Source: Gemmatimonas phototrophica (GTDB lineage Bacteria > Gemmatimonadota > Gemmatimonadetes > Gemmatimonadales > Gemmatimonadaceae). Taken from it: 64,000 nt of DNA. The stretch lies in the NCBI RefSeq assembly GCF_000695095.2, contig NZ_CP011454.1, positions 1,178,001 through 1,242,000 of the forward strand, given 5' to 3'. Below the pieces are notes generated by a model. It worked only from the letters and a program-made list of their open reading frames with translations. It had not been told where the DNA came from and did not search any database. A program made the translations under genes and the position numbers. The first letter of the stretch is position 1; each line of letters opens with the position of its first letter. Shown one piece after another: positions 20,023 through 30,153 of this stretch.

Positions 20023-20692
20023 ACTGGCGCTTTACCGGACAGACCGTGCACTTGGGTGCCCGTGCTGAGCAGACCAGAGCACCCAGTTCCATGAGCGCCT
20101 GATTGTGCGTCCAGGTGACTTTCCCGGTGCGCGGCAGCAGTTCGTTGGCCAGCTGCCAGAGACGTCTGAGACCGGGGCCACTCTTGGGGTTCAGTTCCGG
20201 GGCAAACACGCGGTGCAGCACCCGCGCCACGTTTGTGTCTACGAGCGCCGCACGCTTTTCATAGGCGAATGACGCCACGGCCCCGGCGGTATAGGCACCA
20301 ACGCCGGGGAGCGCCTGCAACTCCACCGGCTCGCTGGGAATTATGCCGCTGGGACTGGACGTGACGTGCTTGGCGAGCTTGTGCAGATTGCGCGCGCGCG
20401 CATAGTAGCCAAGGCCTTCCCACGCTTCCAGTACGCGCTGCGGGCGTGCCTTGGCGAGCGACTCAAGATCGGGGAAGCGTTCAAGAAAACGCCGATAGAA
20501 ATCAAGCACCCGCGACACCTGCGTCTGCTGCAGCATCAGCTCCGACACCAGAATGCGGTACGGATCGCGAGTGGTACGCCACGGCAGGTCCCGCGAATGC
20601 TGCTTGTACCAGCGGTGCAGCCGACGACGGAACGCCGCGGCCTCTTCGGCCGGGAGCGGGATGTGGATGGGCGCAGGTTTTGAGCGGGCCAT
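19988..20692 (-). CDS. mutY: A/G-specific adenine glycosylase (short form)
   Basis: Removes adenine mispaired with 8-oxoguanine. 234 residues: six-helix barrel with ILVSELMLQQTQVSRVL (catalytic Glu in SELMLQQTQV), the HhH motif LPGVGAYTAGAVASFAY, and LVDTNVARVL carrying the catalytic Asp. The 4Fe-4S cluster site is complete (C-x6-C-x2-C-x5-C, CSARAPKCTVCPVKRQC). Canonical MutY proteins are about 350 residues, with a C-terminal NUDIX-like domain that reads 8-oxoG; this one stops right after the cluster, so it could also be a thymine/adenine mismatch glycosylase of the Mig type. Start ATG at 20692; it follows the ABC permease on the same strand. Confidence 0.85.
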   Translation of the reverse strand: MARSKPAPIHIPLPAEEAAAFRRRLHRWYKQHSRDLPWRTTRDPYRILVSELMLQQTQVSRVLDFYRRFLERFPDLESLAKARPQRVLEAWEGLGYYARARNLHKLAKHVTSSPSGIIPSEPVELQALPGVGAYTAGAVASFAYEKRAALVDTNVARVLHRVFAPELNPKSGPGLRRLWQLANELLPRTGKVTWTHNQALMELGALVCSARAPKCTVCPVKRQCASVERFVGGD

Positions 20693-20750
20693 GGCCGCGA
20701 AACGTAGCGGGTTGGCCGAAGTGGGCCAAACCCTGTCACGCCGGGAGCCG

Positions 20751-22484
20751 TCAGGCCCGCTCGAGCTGTTCCAGTCGCTGGCGCGCGAGCATCAATGGCA
20801 CCGCCGTACCGGCGACGCAGACGACCACTGCCACCGTGAAGGGCAGCACCATATCCAGCGGGTCCCGCACGCGCCCAAAGTGCTCCGCCACAATCCAACG
20901 CGCGGCCGGACGTCCGGCGAGATAGGCGACCGCGCCAATCAATCCGATGGCCGACATCATGAACATGAGGCCTCCGAACGATGTGGGAATCTGCGCGGCA
21001 TTTTCGCTGTCGAACTGCGGATAGAATGTGCCGTAGCCCAGGGCCAGCCCAGTGAGCGGGAACACGAGGGCGGCGATGGAGACCAGGGAGACGAGATGCA
21101 CAAAAGGCTGCACCTTGAGCATCACGTTGGTCGCGCCCACGAGCACCAACGCAAGGAGCAACAAGGGAATGGCCCCCACCCAGAATTTTGCCCAGAGCAA
21201 CTCGCGCACGGGCAGGGGACTGGAGCGCAACAGCCAGAGTGCACGTCCCTCCAGACTCACACTGGGGAAGACAAACCGGGCCGCAATTGACGCCAGCACG
21301 AAGCCCGCCAACGCCAGGTTGAGAAAGGGAATAAGGTTCCGCAGCAACACCGTAACGCCATCACCGGTGAGCGGCAGATAGCGCACATTGGCGACGTACA
21401 CTACGAGCAGCACGGCCAACAGCACCAGTTGCGACCATTGCGTGCTGTCACGCGCAAACACACGCAGTTCCTTGAGGACCAGTTCGCGCCGCAGGGGACC
21501 GAGGACCGCGAGTGCGCGATCCAACCATGGACGCTGCGCGCCGGCTGTCCCTCGCTTGGTGGCCCCTTCCTGCGCCATGCTGTACGCTCGGCGCCAGCCA
21601 CGGGCGTACAGCACGTGGCCCATCGCAATCAGGGCGCCGGCCACGGCCCAGAGGCGCAGCAGCGGTTGCCAGGCGGCCTTGCCACTCAGGTACTTCACGA
21701 CCGCTTCGCTGACCCATTCACTGGGCAGCCACGGCGACGACGGCGTATCCAGCGCCGCGACGAATTGCATGAAGTTCGCGAAGCCCTCAGGACGCGCCAG
21801 CTGTTCCGGACGGGCTGCCCGAAACAGCAGCACGAGGCCGGCAATGGCCATCGCGGCAATCACGCTCAACAGGTCGCGGGTACGACGGGCCGGGAAGATG
21901 TTCACCAGCAGCAGCGTGACCCCGGAACCGAGCGCCGCGGGTATGAGCAAAAAGGGGATAAACACGGCGAGCGCGAACAGTGCGAAGTCCACACCGCCCT
22001 GATATGCCACACCGTACGCCCCCACCAGCGGGACGAGGAGCAGCGCCACCATCCAGCTGGAGTGCATGGCCGTCTCAGCGAGTCGGGCGCGATACAACGC
22101 CCCACTGCCCACGGGGGCCGCGGCCAGCTGGTCCAGGTCGCGGGCCAGGAAAAAATTGGAAAGGGCCGCGATGGTGTTCGACAGCAACAGAATGGAACCG
22201 AACGACAGCAGAATCATGGCCAGCAGCTTGGACGCCAGCAGCGCGCCAATGTCTTCGGCGCCACGGAAATAGCGCAGCAAGCGAAGCGCCAGCCCAAAGG
22301 CCACGCTCCAGAATCCCAACGCCACCAGACTCACCACGACGATCCGGCGCAGGTCGCCCTGTTTGTGCCGCCGGGTGCGGTTGCGTGCCATTTGCCACTT
22401 GGGACGCAGCAGTGACCAGGCGCCGGTCTCCGGCGCCTCCACCGTGCCATGTCCAAGTCCGCTGTTCGACGCCATTTCAGGCAT
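20751..22484 (-). CDS. ABC-2-type exporter permease
   Basis: A 577-residue polytopic membrane protein with about 12-14 hydrophobic segments in two halves, separated by a cytoplasmic loop ([20 protein letters not shown] region). Sequence style ([59 protein letters not shown]-like segment) fits the large putative ABC exporter permeases (PF16949 type) that pair with a single CcmA-type ATPase. The start overlaps the ATPase stop by 8 bases, so the two are translated together. The substrate is not predictable from sequence. Confidence 0.8.
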   Translation of the reverse strand: MPEMASNSGLGHGTVEAPETGAWSLLRPKWQMARNRTRRHKQGDLRRIVVVSLVALGFWSVAFGLALRLLRYFRGAEDIGALLASKLLAMILLSFGSILLLSNTIAALSNFFLARDLDQLAAAPVGSGALYRARLAETAMHSSWMVALLLVPLVGAYGVAYQGGVDFALFALAVFIPFLLIPAALGSGVTLLLVNIFPARRTRDLLSVIAAMAIAGLVLLFRAARPEQLARPEGFANFMQFVAALDTPSSPWLPSEWVSEAVVKYLSGKAAWQPLLRLWAVAGALIAMGHVLYARGWRRAYSMAQEGATKRGTAGAQRPWLDRALAVLGPLRRELVLKELRVFARDSTQWSQLVLLAVLLVVYVANVRYLPLTGDGVTVLLRNLIPFLNLALAGFVLASIAARFVFPSVSLEGRALWLLRSSPLPVRELLWAKFWVGAIPLLLLALVLVGATNVMLKVQPFVHLVSLVSIAALVFPLTGLALGYGTFYPQFDSENAAQIPTSFGGLMFMMSAIGLIGAVAYLAGRPAARWIVAEHFGRVRDPLDMVLPFTVAVVVCVAGTAVPLMLARQRLEQLERA

Positions 22485-23232
22485 CGAGGACCTCGATCAG
22501 CTCGCGGGCCACCCGGTCGCCCGTCAGGCGCAGGAAGATGTCTTCGAGTGCATCGTCAGCGCCGGTGGAGGCGCGCAGGTCGTCCATCGTGCCGCAGGCC
22601 ACCAGCTCGCCTTTCTGCATGATGCCAATGCGATCGCACATCCCTTCGGCAATTTCGAGCGTGTGCGTGGACATCATGACGGTATGCCCGCGTCGCGTGT
22701 ATTCGCGAAACAGATCCTTGAGAATCTTGGAGGATTTGGGGTCCAGTCCCACCATGGGTTCGTCCACGACAATCACCGCCGGCCGATGCACGAAGGCGCT
22801 GGCGATGATGAGTTTCTGCCGCATGCCGTGGCTGTAGCTCTCCACCAGCTCGTCTCGCCACGGTTCCAGATCGAAGAGAGCCAGCAACTCATGGCCACGG
22901 CGGTCCACGTCCGGACCGGCTTCGCCGTAGAGTCCCGCGCTGAAGCGCAGAAACTCGATCCCCGTGAGCTTTTCGTAAATGAACGGTCGGTCCGGAATGA
23001 ACCCCAGCGCCCGTTTGGCCCTTAGCGGCTCGGCCACCATATCATGACCGGCGATACGAATGCGCCCAGCCGTGGGCTGCAGAATCCCGGCAATCATGCG
23101 CATGGTGGTGGTCTTGCCTGCCCCATTGGGGCCAAGGAAGCCGAACAGCTCGCCGGCCGGCACCACCAGGTCGAGGGAGCGTACGGCCGTGAAATCGCCG
23201 AAACGCTTGGAGAGCGAAGTGATCTCGATCAT
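22477..23232 (-). CDS. ABC transporter ATP-binding protein
   Basis: The 251-residue motor subunit of the exporter with the adjacent permease. Walker [10 protein letters not shown], the signature YSHGMRQK (ABC-2/CcmA-type, in place of LSGGQ), Walker [14 protein letters not shown], and switch His in [10 protein letters not shown]. The C-terminal extension (about 215-251) is short. The start at 23232 ([14 protein letters not shown]) is chosen by family alignment. It is divergent from uvrA, with only about 64 bases between the two starts. Confidence 0.92.
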   Translation of the reverse strand: MIEITSLSKRFGDFTAVRSLDLVVPAGELFGFLGPNGAGKTTTMRMIAGILQPTAGRIRIAGHDMVAEPLRAKRALGFIPDRPFIYEKLTGIEFLRFSAGLYGEAGPDVDRRGHELLALFDLEPWRDELVESYSHGMRQKLIIASAFVHRPAVIVVDEPMVGLDPKSSKILKDLFREYTRRGHTVMMSTHTLEIAEGMCDRIGIMQKGELVACGTMDDLRASTGADDALEDIFLRLTGDRVARELIEVLDA

Positions 23233-23296
23233 ATCCCACGGACGACCGACCCCCTGGGGTTGTTTCCGCCCGCCGCTTTCCGCACCTTCCCAGACT

Positions 23297-26212
23297 ATGC
23301 CTGAACCGACGAATCCGTCCGGCGTGCCCTCTTCCGACGCCCTCGTGGTGCGCGGCGCGCGCGAGCACAATCTGCGGAACATCAGCGTCACGATTCCGCG
23401 CGACAAACTCACGGTGGTCACCGGTCTGTCCGGATCCGGAAAATCGTCGCTCGCCTTTGATACGATTTATGCTGAAGGGCAGCGGCGCTATGTGGAGTCG
23501 CTGTCGGCCTACGCCCGACAGTTCCTCGGGCTCATGGAAAAGCCTGATGTCGATGCCATCGAAGGGCTGTCGCCGGCCATTTCCATTGAGCAGAAATCGG
23601 CAGGGCATAACCCGCGATCCACCGTGGGAACCGTCACGGAGATTTACGACTACCTCCGTCTGTTGTACGCGCGCACGGGGACGCCGCATTGTCCCAACTG
23701 TGGCCGTGCGGTGCAGCGACAGAGTCCCACGCAGATCGCGGAACAGGTGCTGGCCTGGCCCGAGGGGACCCGGCTCGAAATTCGTGCGCCGCTGGTACAG
23801 GAGCGAAAGGGGGAGTTTCGCGAGCTGTTTGAAGGGGCACGCAAGCAGGGCTTCGTGCGCGCGGTGGTCGATGGCGAAATGATCGAGCTGGCGAATCCGC
23901 CGAAACTCAATCGTCGCGTCAATCACTCCATCTCCGTGGTGGTCGATCGCCTCGTGGTTCGGCACGAAGACCGTGGGCGCATTACCGATTCCGTGGAGAC
24001 GGCCTTGCGTCTCGCCGAGGGCTTGGCCGAAGTGGTGCGGTACGATGGGGCCGAGCCCACCACGGAGATGTTCTCCGAACGGTACGGCTGCCCCAACTGC
24101 GGCATTTCCATGCCGGAGCTTGAGCCGCGTCACTTTTCCTTCAATTCGCCCTTCGGGGCGTGCGAAATGTGCAGTGGTCTCGGGACCACTCGCAGCGTCA
24201 GCGAAGAACTCATCCTTGGCGATCCCAGTATCTCCATTCTTGAGGGCGTCGTGCTGCCGTGGGGTGAGCCCGACGGCTACCTGCGCAAGGTCATCCTCCC
24301 CGGGCTCGGCAAGCTGCTCGGTTTTGATTTGAACGCCCCGTGGGGCAAGATCCCGGCAGCGGTGCGTCAGCAGCTGTTGTATGGCATGGGCGACACACCG
24401 CCGCGTGCCCGCAAGGCGGTCAAGAAGGCGGTGAAGGGGGCCGCTGCGAAAACGGCCGCCAAGACGGCCGCGAAGGCCCCGGAGACATCGTGGGAAGGCA
24501 TTGTGACCCACGTGCAGCGCCGCTACGACGAGAGCAGTTCCGACGGCGTGCGCCTGGAACTCGACGCGTACATGGTGGCCGCCCCGTGCCCCGCCTGCGG
24601 TGGTCGCCGGTTACGGCCGGAATCGCTCGCGGTCACGCTGCACGGCATGAATATCGGCGATGTGGTGGGGCTGAGCGTGGCCGATTCGCTGGCGTTTTTC
24701 GAAACCGTACCGGTGCGCAGTCCAGGACACCCGGGGCTCGATGCCGGCATTGCCGGCCCGATTCTCAAGGAAGTTCGTGAACGGTTGCGCTTTCTGGTCG
24801 ATGTTGGTCTCGACTACCTCACGCTCAATCGCAGTGCCGAATCGCTCTCGGGTGGCGAAGCGCAGCGCATCAGACTGGCCACGCAAATCGGCTCGCGTCT
24901 GGTTGGAGTGTTGTACATCCTCGACGAGCCCAGCATTGGCCTGCATCAGCGCGACAACGGCCGCCTGCTCAATACGCTCAAACAACTGCGGGACCTTGGG
25001 AACACGGTCATTGTGGTGGAGCATGACGAAGAAACCATCCGCGACGCGGACTACCTCATCGATCTTGGCCCCGGCGCCGGAAAGCACGGGGGCGACGTCA
25101 TTGCGGCGGGGTCGGTGGAGGATGTCATGAACACCCCAGCCTCAATTACCGGGGCGTACCTGCGTGGCACCCGCTCCATTGAAGTCCCGGTGCAGCGGCG
25201 AACGCCTGACCGGGCCCGAACCCTTACGGTGCACGGGGCGCGTGAGCACAACCTGAAGGACGTGACCGCAGAATTCCCTCTCGGGCTGTTTGTGGCGGTC
25301 ACCGGTGTCTCCGGATCGGGGAAGTCCACCCTGGTTACCGACATCCTGCAGAAATCGCTCTCCCGGCATTTCTTCCGGGCACGCGTACTGCCGGGACTGC
25401 ACAGCCGCATTACCGGGCTCGAGCACCTCGACAAGATCATCGACATTGATCAGAGCCCCATTGGCCGCACGCCACGCTCCAATCCTGCCACGTACACGGG
25501 CGTGTTCACGCCGGTACGCGAACTGTTTGCCGAGCTGCCGGAATCCAAGATTCGTGGCTACGGGCCCGGGCGGTTCTCATTCAACGTGAAAGGCGGTCGT
25601 TGTGAGGCCTGCCAGGGCGATGGTCTGGTCAAGATCGAGATGCATTTCCTTCCTGATGTGTTTGTGCCCTGCGATGTGTGCAAGGGGAAGCGCTTCAACC
25701 GGGAAACGCTCGAAGTCCGCTTTCGCGGCTTGAGCATTGCCGACGTGCTTGATCTCACGGTGGAAGATGCGTGCGGGGCCTTCGAGAACCAGCCGCGCAT
25801 TGTGCAGAAGCTTGAAACCCTGCGTGATGTCGGCCTGGGGTACATCCACCTGGGGCAGAGTGCCACCACGCTCTCCGGTGGTGAAGCGCAACGCGTCAAG
25901 CTGGCGACGGAACTCGCCAAGCGCGATACCGGGCGCACACTTTACATCCTCGACGAGCCAACCACCGGGCTGCACTTCGAAGACGTCCGAGTGTTGCTGG
26001 GGGTACTGCACAAGCTGGTGGATCGCGGAAACACGGTACTGGTCATTGAACACAACCTCGATGTGATCAAGACCGCCGACTGGATTGTGGATCTCGGCCC
26101 CGAAGGGGGCACGCGCGGCGGCACCATTGTGGCGCAGGGCACACCGGAAGAGGTCGCCCGGGTGACGGAGAGCCATACCGGTCGCTATCTCGCGCCCATG
26201 CTCACCATATAG
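23297..26212 (+). CDS. uvrA: Excinuclease ABC subunit A
   Basis: Damage-recognition ATPase of nucleotide excision repair. 971 residues with two ABC modules: Walker [15 protein letters not shown] and [10 protein letters not shown], signatures [12 protein letters not shown] and [12 protein letters not shown], and Walker [11 protein letters not shown] and [10 protein letters not shown]. The two zinc modules are intact ([18 protein letters not shown] with [22 protein letters not shown] with CDVC). Odd feature: at about residues 369-398 there is an Ala/Lys-rich insertion ([20 protein letters not shown]) not seen in E. coli UvrA. The start at 23297 was chosen by family alignment. Confidence 0.97.
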   Translation: MPEPTNPSGVPSSDALVVRGAREHNLRNISVTIPRDKLTVVTGLSGSGKSSLAFDTIYAEGQRRYVESLSAYARQFLGLMEKPDVDAIEGLSPAISIEQKSAGHNPRSTVGTVTEIYDYLRLLYARTGTPHCPNCGRAVQRQSPTQIAEQVLAWPEGTRLEIRAPLVQERKGEFRELFEGARKQGFVRAVVDGEMIELANPPKLNRRVNHSISVVVDRLVVRHEDRGRITDSVETALRLAEGLAEVVRYDGAEPTTEMFSERYGCPNCGISMPELEPRHFSFNSPFGACEMCSGLGTTRSVSEELILGDPSISILEGVVLPWGEPDGYLRKVILPGLGKLLGFDLNAPWGKIPAAVRQQLLYGMGDTPPRARKAVKKAVKGAAAKTAAKTAAKAPETSWEGIVTHVQRRYDESSSDGVRLELDAYMVAAPCPACGGRRLRPESLAVTLHGMNIGDVVGLSVADSLAFFETVPVRSPGHPGLDAGIAGPILKEVRERLRFLVDVGLDYLTLNRSAESLSGGEAQRIRLATQIGSRLVGVLYILDEPSIGLHQRDNGRLLNTLKQLRDLGNTVIVVEHDEETIRDADYLIDLGPGAGKHGGDVIAAGSVEDVMNTPASITGAYLRGTRSIEVPVQRRTPDRARTLTVHGAREHNLKDVTAEFPLGLFVAVTGVSGSGKSTLVTDILQKSLSRHFFRARVLPGLHSRITGLEHLDKIIDIDQSPIGRTPRSNPATYTGVFTPVRELFAELPESKIRGYGPGRFSFNVKGGRCEACQGDGLVKIEMHFLPDVFVPCDVCKGKRFNRETLEVRFRGLSIADVLDLTVEDACGAFENQPRIVQKLETLRDVGLGYIHLGQSATTLSGGEAQRVKLATELAKRDTGRTLYILDEPTTGLHFEDVRVLLGVLHKLVDRGNTVLVIEHNLDVIKTADWIVDLGPEGGTRGGTIVAQGTPEEVARVTESHTGRYLAPMLTI

Positions 26213-26248
26213 CGTCACCCACTTGCCGTGGGCACTCGTCCGTGTGCG

Positions 26249-26264
26249 CGGCACGTGGATTGCA
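26249..26264 (+). promoter_or_regulatory. Sigma-54 (-24/-12) promoter of the first PEP-CTERM gene
   Basis: CGGCACGTGGATTGCA: GG at 26250-26251, exactly 10 bases, GC at 26262-26263, matching the consensus TGGCACG-N4-TTGCA at all but the first base. The expected transcript start is about 26275, some 48 bases before the ATG. A similar site precedes the other PEP-CTERM gene at 63026. Confidence 0.75.
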
Positions 26265-26322
26265 CTTAGGGAGAAACGCGCGACTCGCGCCTGCGTCATC
26301 ACGTTTCTCCATCGGAGCTGCA

Positions 26323-26967
26323 ATGAAACTCGTTGCTCGTCTGTCCACCGCCGTCGTGCTCGCTGGCTTGATCAGCGCCGCACCGGCATCAGCCCAGAAC
26401 ATCGCGTACTCAGGCAGTACGCTCGGGTGTTTCTATACGACGGGCATGTCATGCACCCCCGTCGTGAATGCCATCCTCGGCAACCTGTCATTCAGCGGCA
26501 ATACCTTCAGTGGTACCACGCAGAGTGGCTTTGGAGCCATCGGCAATCTGGCCTCTTCGGATAACAACCTTGGCGTCTTTTCACTGCCAGGCAACAACGA
26601 TCCGCGGAACTTCGACACCGAACCCGCCAACTTCATGCTGTATGTGAAGTGGATCACCCCGGGTGGCGCTGTCCCGTCGGAGCTTCCCTATACCGCCATG
26701 CTGAACGGCGTGCTTGGTGCGACGACCGGTGGCGTCACTGTTCAGTTCACCAGTTTGCCGAAGGACTTTACCTTCGATGGTGGCACCGGGGCCCTGCGCC
26801 TGAATATCGTCTCGCTCAACAACACGGGCACGGGCACGTTGGTCCCGGTAACGGGTGACTTCCGTGTCTCGGCCACGGTCGTGCCGGAGCCGAGTACGTA
26901 CGTGCTCCTGGCGAGTGGACTCGCTGGTCTCTTGATGTTCGGGAAGCGTCGCCAGAAGAACGTCTGA
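26323..26967 (+). CDS. PEP-CTERM sorted secreted protein
   Basis: 214 residues: signal peptide 1-24 (cleavage after ASA), a beta-rich mature domain with no known catalytic motif, and at 187 onward the sorting tag VPEPSTYVLLASGLAGLLMF followed by GKRRQ. Such tags are cut by an exosortase (EpsH family) and are tied to exopolysaccharide-producing bacteria; the exosortase is not in the window. Ribosome site CGGAG, 5 bases before the ATG. Expressed from a near-consensus sigma-54 promoter. The mature function is unknown; probably an extracellular-matrix protein. Confidence 0.88.
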   Translation: MKLVARLSTAVVLAGLISAAPASAQNIAYSGSTLGCFYTTGMSCTPVVNAILGNLSFSGNTFSGTTQSGFGAIGNLASSDNNLGVFSLPGNNDPRNFDTEPANFMLYVKWITPGGAVPSELPYTAMLNGVLGATTGGVTVQFTSLPKDFTFDGGTGALRLNIVSLNNTGTGTLVPVTGDFRVSATVVPEPSTYVLLASGLAGLLMFGKRRQKNV

Positions 26968-26971
26968 GTAC

Positions 26972-27049
26972 GCAGGGCCGGCTCAGCCGCCCTGCAGGCT
27001 AGCTGTGCCACCTCCATCCGGTCTGACGCGTGTCTGCGTCAGGCCGGAT
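26972..27049 (+). terminator. Two hairpins after the PEP-CTERM gene
   Basis: GCAGGGC/GCCCTGC (26972-26995), then a 14-base-pair stem (27016-27029 with 27036-27049, six-base loop). No T run follows, so a Rho-dependent end or an mRNA-stabilising structure is possible. Confidence 0.55.
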
Positions 27050-27098
27050 TGTGCAGGAGGGATGTTCGCCTCCCTAGGCGCACGGGATACATTCCAGC

Positions 27099-27767
27099 AT
27101 GGTTTCCCTCCTCGATATCATTGGCCCCGTAATGGTGGGGCCCAGTTCCAGCCATACGGCTGGTGCCTGTCGCCTCGGATTGCTGGCGCGCTGTCTGGTA
27201 GGTGGGACCCCGGAAAGAGCCACCGTGGAGCTGCACGGCAGCTTTGCGCGTACGGGCGAAGGCCATGGTACTGACAAGGCCATCGTGGGCGGGCTCATGG
27301 GGTTTCGCCCCGACGATGAACGGCTGCGCACGGCCCTCGAAATCATGGAGCGCGAAGGGCTCACCTACCAATTCGAAAAAACGTCGCTCGGTGATGATGC
27401 CCATCCCAATACCGTGCGTATCACGCTCGAACGTGGTGATCGCCGCTCGCAGATGGTGGGGGCGTCCCTTGGTGCTGGCCGGGTACTCGTTACCGAGATT
27501 GATGGCTATCCGGTCGAGGTCTCCGGCAATCTGCACACCATTGTGCTCGTTGCCCACGATGTGAAAGGGAGCGTGGCACGTATTGCCGGTATTCTGGCCG
27601 ACGCCAACGTGAACATTGCCACGCTCAAGCTGTCGCGAAAGGAACGCGGCGGTGATGCCTTCATGGTGATCGAAGTGGATGAACAGCCGGACGAAAGCGT
27701 GCGCGATGCCATTCGCGAACTCTCATGGGTGGCGTGGGCCTTTCGACTTGACAAGGTGAGCGCATGA
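27099..27767 (+). CDS. sdaAB: L-serine dehydratase, beta subunit
   Basis: Forms the iron-sulphur L-serine ammonia-lyase with the alpha subunit (serine to pyruvate plus ammonia). 222 residues: the serine-binding motif VGPSSSHTAGACRLG at 13-27, an alpha/beta domain, and a C-terminal ACT domain (about 148-220, LHTIVLVAHDVKGSVARIAGILA) for allosteric or dimer contacts. The two-subunit arrangement matches the Bacillus/Clostridium type. The alpha-subunit gene starts 25 bases downstream. Confidence 0.95.
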   Translation: MVSLLDIIGPVMVGPSSSHTAGACRLGLLARCLVGGTPERATVELHGSFARTGEGHGTDKAIVGGLMGFRPDDERLRTALEIMEREGLTYQFEKTSLGDDAHPNTVRITLERGDRRSQMVGASLGAGRVLVTEIDGYPVEVSGNLHTIVLVAHDVKGSVARIAGILADANVNIATLKLSRKERGGDAFMVIEVDEQPDESVRDAIRELSWVAWAFRLDKVSA

Positions 27768-27792
27768 TCGTGCATCACCTGGGAGCCAACTG

Positions 27793-28677
27793 ATGTATCG
27801 CAGTCTTGCCGACGCCATTCGCGACGCTGAGGCGCGAGGCACCACCCTGTCCGCTGTGGCACTTGAGGCAGAGGCGAAAGATCAGGGCCGTCCCATTGCT
27901 GAAATTCGTGACGCGCTGCGTCGGGCGCTGGTCGTGATGCGCGGTGCCGTCGAACGTGGTTTGGTGGGGGATTTGCGCAGTGCGTCGGAGTTGGTCGGTG
28001 GCGATGCGGCCAAGATGCGAACGGGGCCCGCCGGTCCACTCGCCGGCACGCCGTTTCGCGATGTGCTCGCCCGCGCTCTGGCCGTACAGGAAGTGAATGC
28101 GGCAATGGGCGTTATTGTCGCGGCGCCGACTGCCGGCGGTGCCGGTGTACTGCCCGCGGTGCTCACGGGCCTTGCCGCCGCTCAGGGCATCGACGACGAC
28201 AAGGTCATTGATGCGCTGGCCACCGCCGGCCTCATTGGCGCCGTGGTGGCTGAGCGGGCCTCCCTGTCTGGGGCGGAAGGCGGTTGTCAGGCCGAAACCG
28301 GTGCCGCCGCCGGCATGGCCGCCGGTGCCGCCGTGGAAATGCTGGGCGGCTCGCCGCGCCAGGTAGGGCACGCCACCGCGCTCGCACAGCAAGGCACGTT
28401 GGGGCTCGTGTGCGATCCCCTCGGGGGGCTGGTTGAGCTGCCCTGCGTCTTCCGCAACGCCACTGGCGCCGCCATTGCCATGGCCGCCATTGAGATGGCC
28501 ATGGCGGGCATTGAGTTCGCCATCCCCGCCGATGAAGTCATTGATACGATGGGTGAGATCGGCGCCAGCATGGATGTGCGCTATCGAGAGACCGCGGGAG
28601 GCGGACTGGCCGCAACGCCGACCGGACGGCGATTGGCGCGCGAGCGTCTGTACGAACTCAAACGTTCCGGCGGATGA
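27793..28677 (+). CDS. sdaAA: L-serine dehydratase, alpha subunit
   Basis: The catalytic iron-sulphur subunit, 294 residues. Three cysteines expected to hold the oxygen-sensitive 4Fe-4S cluster are present: Cys165 (GAEGGCQAE), Cys207 (LVCDPLGGLV) and Cys218 (LPCVFRNA). The Gly/Ala-rich helix-forming region (AAGMAAGAAVEMLGG) and APTAGGAGVLPAVL are typical. It ends by sharing ATGA with the next gene. Confidence 0.95.
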   Translation: MYRSLADAIRDAEARGTTLSAVALEAEAKDQGRPIAEIRDALRRALVVMRGAVERGLVGDLRSASELVGGDAAKMRTGPAGPLAGTPFRDVLARALAVQEVNAAMGVIVAAPTAGGAGVLPAVLTGLAAAQGIDDDKVIDALATAGLIGAVVAERASLSGAEGGCQAETGAAAGMAAGAAVEMLGGSPRQVGHATALAQQGTLGLVCDPLGGLVELPCVFRNATGAAIAMAAIEMAMAGIEFAIPADEVIDTMGEIGASMDVRYRETAGGGLAATPTGRRLARERLYELKRSGG

Positions 28678-29654
28678 CGGGCTGGCCCGTTCGGCCTGCT
28701 CCCCGGCGCGCTGTCTCGGCTTCCGTATGGCACGCCGCCGGACGCTACGGAGCCGCGAGCCTGTTGCTGCTTGGGGCCTGTGCCGACCGTGACGTCAATC
28801 GCGGGCGGTGGGTACGCGACGGCGACACGGCTATGCGCGATGTGCAGCGTACCGGACGGTTTGTGAACAAGGAGTTCAACGAAGCGTCGGGGGTGGTGGC
28901 GTCCATTGCAGAACCGGGCGTGTTCTGGGGCAACAATGACAGCGGCAACGATGAGCGACTGTTTGCTTTTGATACCGCCGGTCGGGTCATCGGGACGGTC
29001 CGGGTGCGCGATGTCAGGAATCGCGACTGGGAGGCGCTGGCAACCGGACCGTGTCCCGAAGGAACCTGTGTCTATATCGGCGACGTCGGAGACAACAGCG
29101 CTCGCCGCGACAATCTGGCCGTGCATAAGCTGGCGGAACCTACGACGGCCATTGGGACCGTATCGCCTCTGGCGACGCTCAAACTGGCCTATGCGGACGG
29201 GCCGCACGACGTGGAGGCCATGTACGCCGGCCCGGACGGAAGCCTTTGGCTGATCACCAAGCGCCCCGCCCGTTCGGCCAGCGGGGCGCCTCGCCCTTCC
29301 CGCGTGTACCACATCCCTCCGTCGGCCTGGCAACAGCCTGGACGCTTTACCGCCGCGGTAGTGGATTCCGTACCCGTAACCCCGGTGGCTGGCTCGGCCC
29401 ATGATTTCATAACCGATGCCAGCCTCTCCTCCCTCCAGCCCGATGGCACGCGACGGGTGGTACTGCTGAGCTACGGCGCCGTGCATGTGCTGGAGGCCGA
29501 CCCGGCCACCGGACGTCCCGGCAAGCTCATGGCCCGCTGCGCCCTCCCCATTCGAGACCGGTCGGCCGAAGGGGTGACCTGGTTGCCCGACGGCCGGATT
29601 CTGCTGGTCAACGAAGGGAATGGTGGCGCCCTGTATGCCGGCCGCTGCCCCTGA
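28674..29654 (+). CDS. Secreted beta-propeller-like lipoprotein
   Basis: 326 residues with lipobox LLGAC (Cys36). The mature part shows blade-like repeats (ASGVVASIAEPGVFWGNNDSG, DVEAMYAGPDGSLWLITKR, SAEGVTWLPDGRILLVNEG), as in SdiA-regulated or esterase-like-phytase beta-propellers. A disulphide pair is likely (Cys in TGPCPEGTC). No catalytic assignment is possible. The start overlaps the sdaAA stop (ATGA), so it is co-translated with a serine-catabolic operon, for no obvious reason. Confidence 0.65.
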   Translation: MTGWPVRPAPRRAVSASVWHAAGRYGAASLLLLGACADRDVNRGRWVRDGDTAMRDVQRTGRFVNKEFNEASGVVASIAEPGVFWGNNDSGNDERLFAFDTAGRVIGTVRVRDVRNRDWEALATGPCPEGTCVYIGDVGDNSARRDNLAVHKLAEPTTAIGTVSPLATLKLAYADGPHDVEAMYAGPDGSLWLITKRPARSASGAPRPSRVYHIPPSAWQQPGRFTAAVVDSVPVTPVAGSAHDFITDASLSSLQPDGTRRVVLLSYGAVHVLEADPATGRPGKLMARCALPIRDRSAEGVTWLPDGRILLVNEGNGGALYAGRCP

Positions 29655-29745
29655 CGCTAACTTGGCGAGGCAGGGAGATCGTGTCGAAACGAAACCGCCC
29701 CACCCTCCGTACGGCTCAGTATCCGAACCCACAGGGAAGCGAATT

Positions 29746-30150
29746 ATGGTTACGCGTGAAGACATCGAGGCGTTTCTTGATCGGCTCAGCGCCGAAGGCG
29801 CCAGCTTTCAGGAAGTAGAACCCGGACTCTGGGTGGTCCGTCCGGGAGGATCACTCGACTTTGATGTCGTCGTCACGCACAACCCACCGGTGGTGCTGTT
29901 GCGGGTGAAGGTCATGCCGCACCCCACCGATCCGGCGGATGCGGCGGCGCTCAACAAGCGTCTGCTCGAACTCAACGCCACCGACTTGCTGCATGGCGCT
30001 TACGGGATTGATGGTGATGCCGTAGTGCTTACCGAAGCGCTCGAACTCGCGCACCTGGACTTCGAAGAATTCCTCGCGTCGTTCGAAAGCATGACTCTTT
30101 CGCTCACGGGACATTTGCGTGAGCTGGCCGCCTTCCGCGAGGCTCGCTGA
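29746..30150 (+). CDS. YbjN/CesT-like chaperone-fold protein
   Basis: 134 residues with the pattern of the YbjN / type-III-secretion-chaperone fold: helix (REDIEAFLDRLSAEGASF), antiparallel strands (EVEPGLWVVRPG, FDVVVTHNPPVVLLRVKV), then ALNKRLLELNATDLLHGAYGIDGDAVVLTEALEL and a final helix. The ATG at 29746 gives the family-like N terminus. It lies 3 bases before pspA, so the two are almost certainly co-expressed. Family assignment rests on pattern, not search. Confidence 0.65.
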   Translation: MVTREDIEAFLDRLSAEGASFQEVEPGLWVVRPGGSLDFDVVVTHNPPVVLLRVKVMPHPTDPADAAALNKRLLELNATDLLHGAYGIDGDAVVLTEALELAHLDFEEFLASFESMTLSLTGHLRELAAFREAR

Positions 30151-30153
30151 TCC

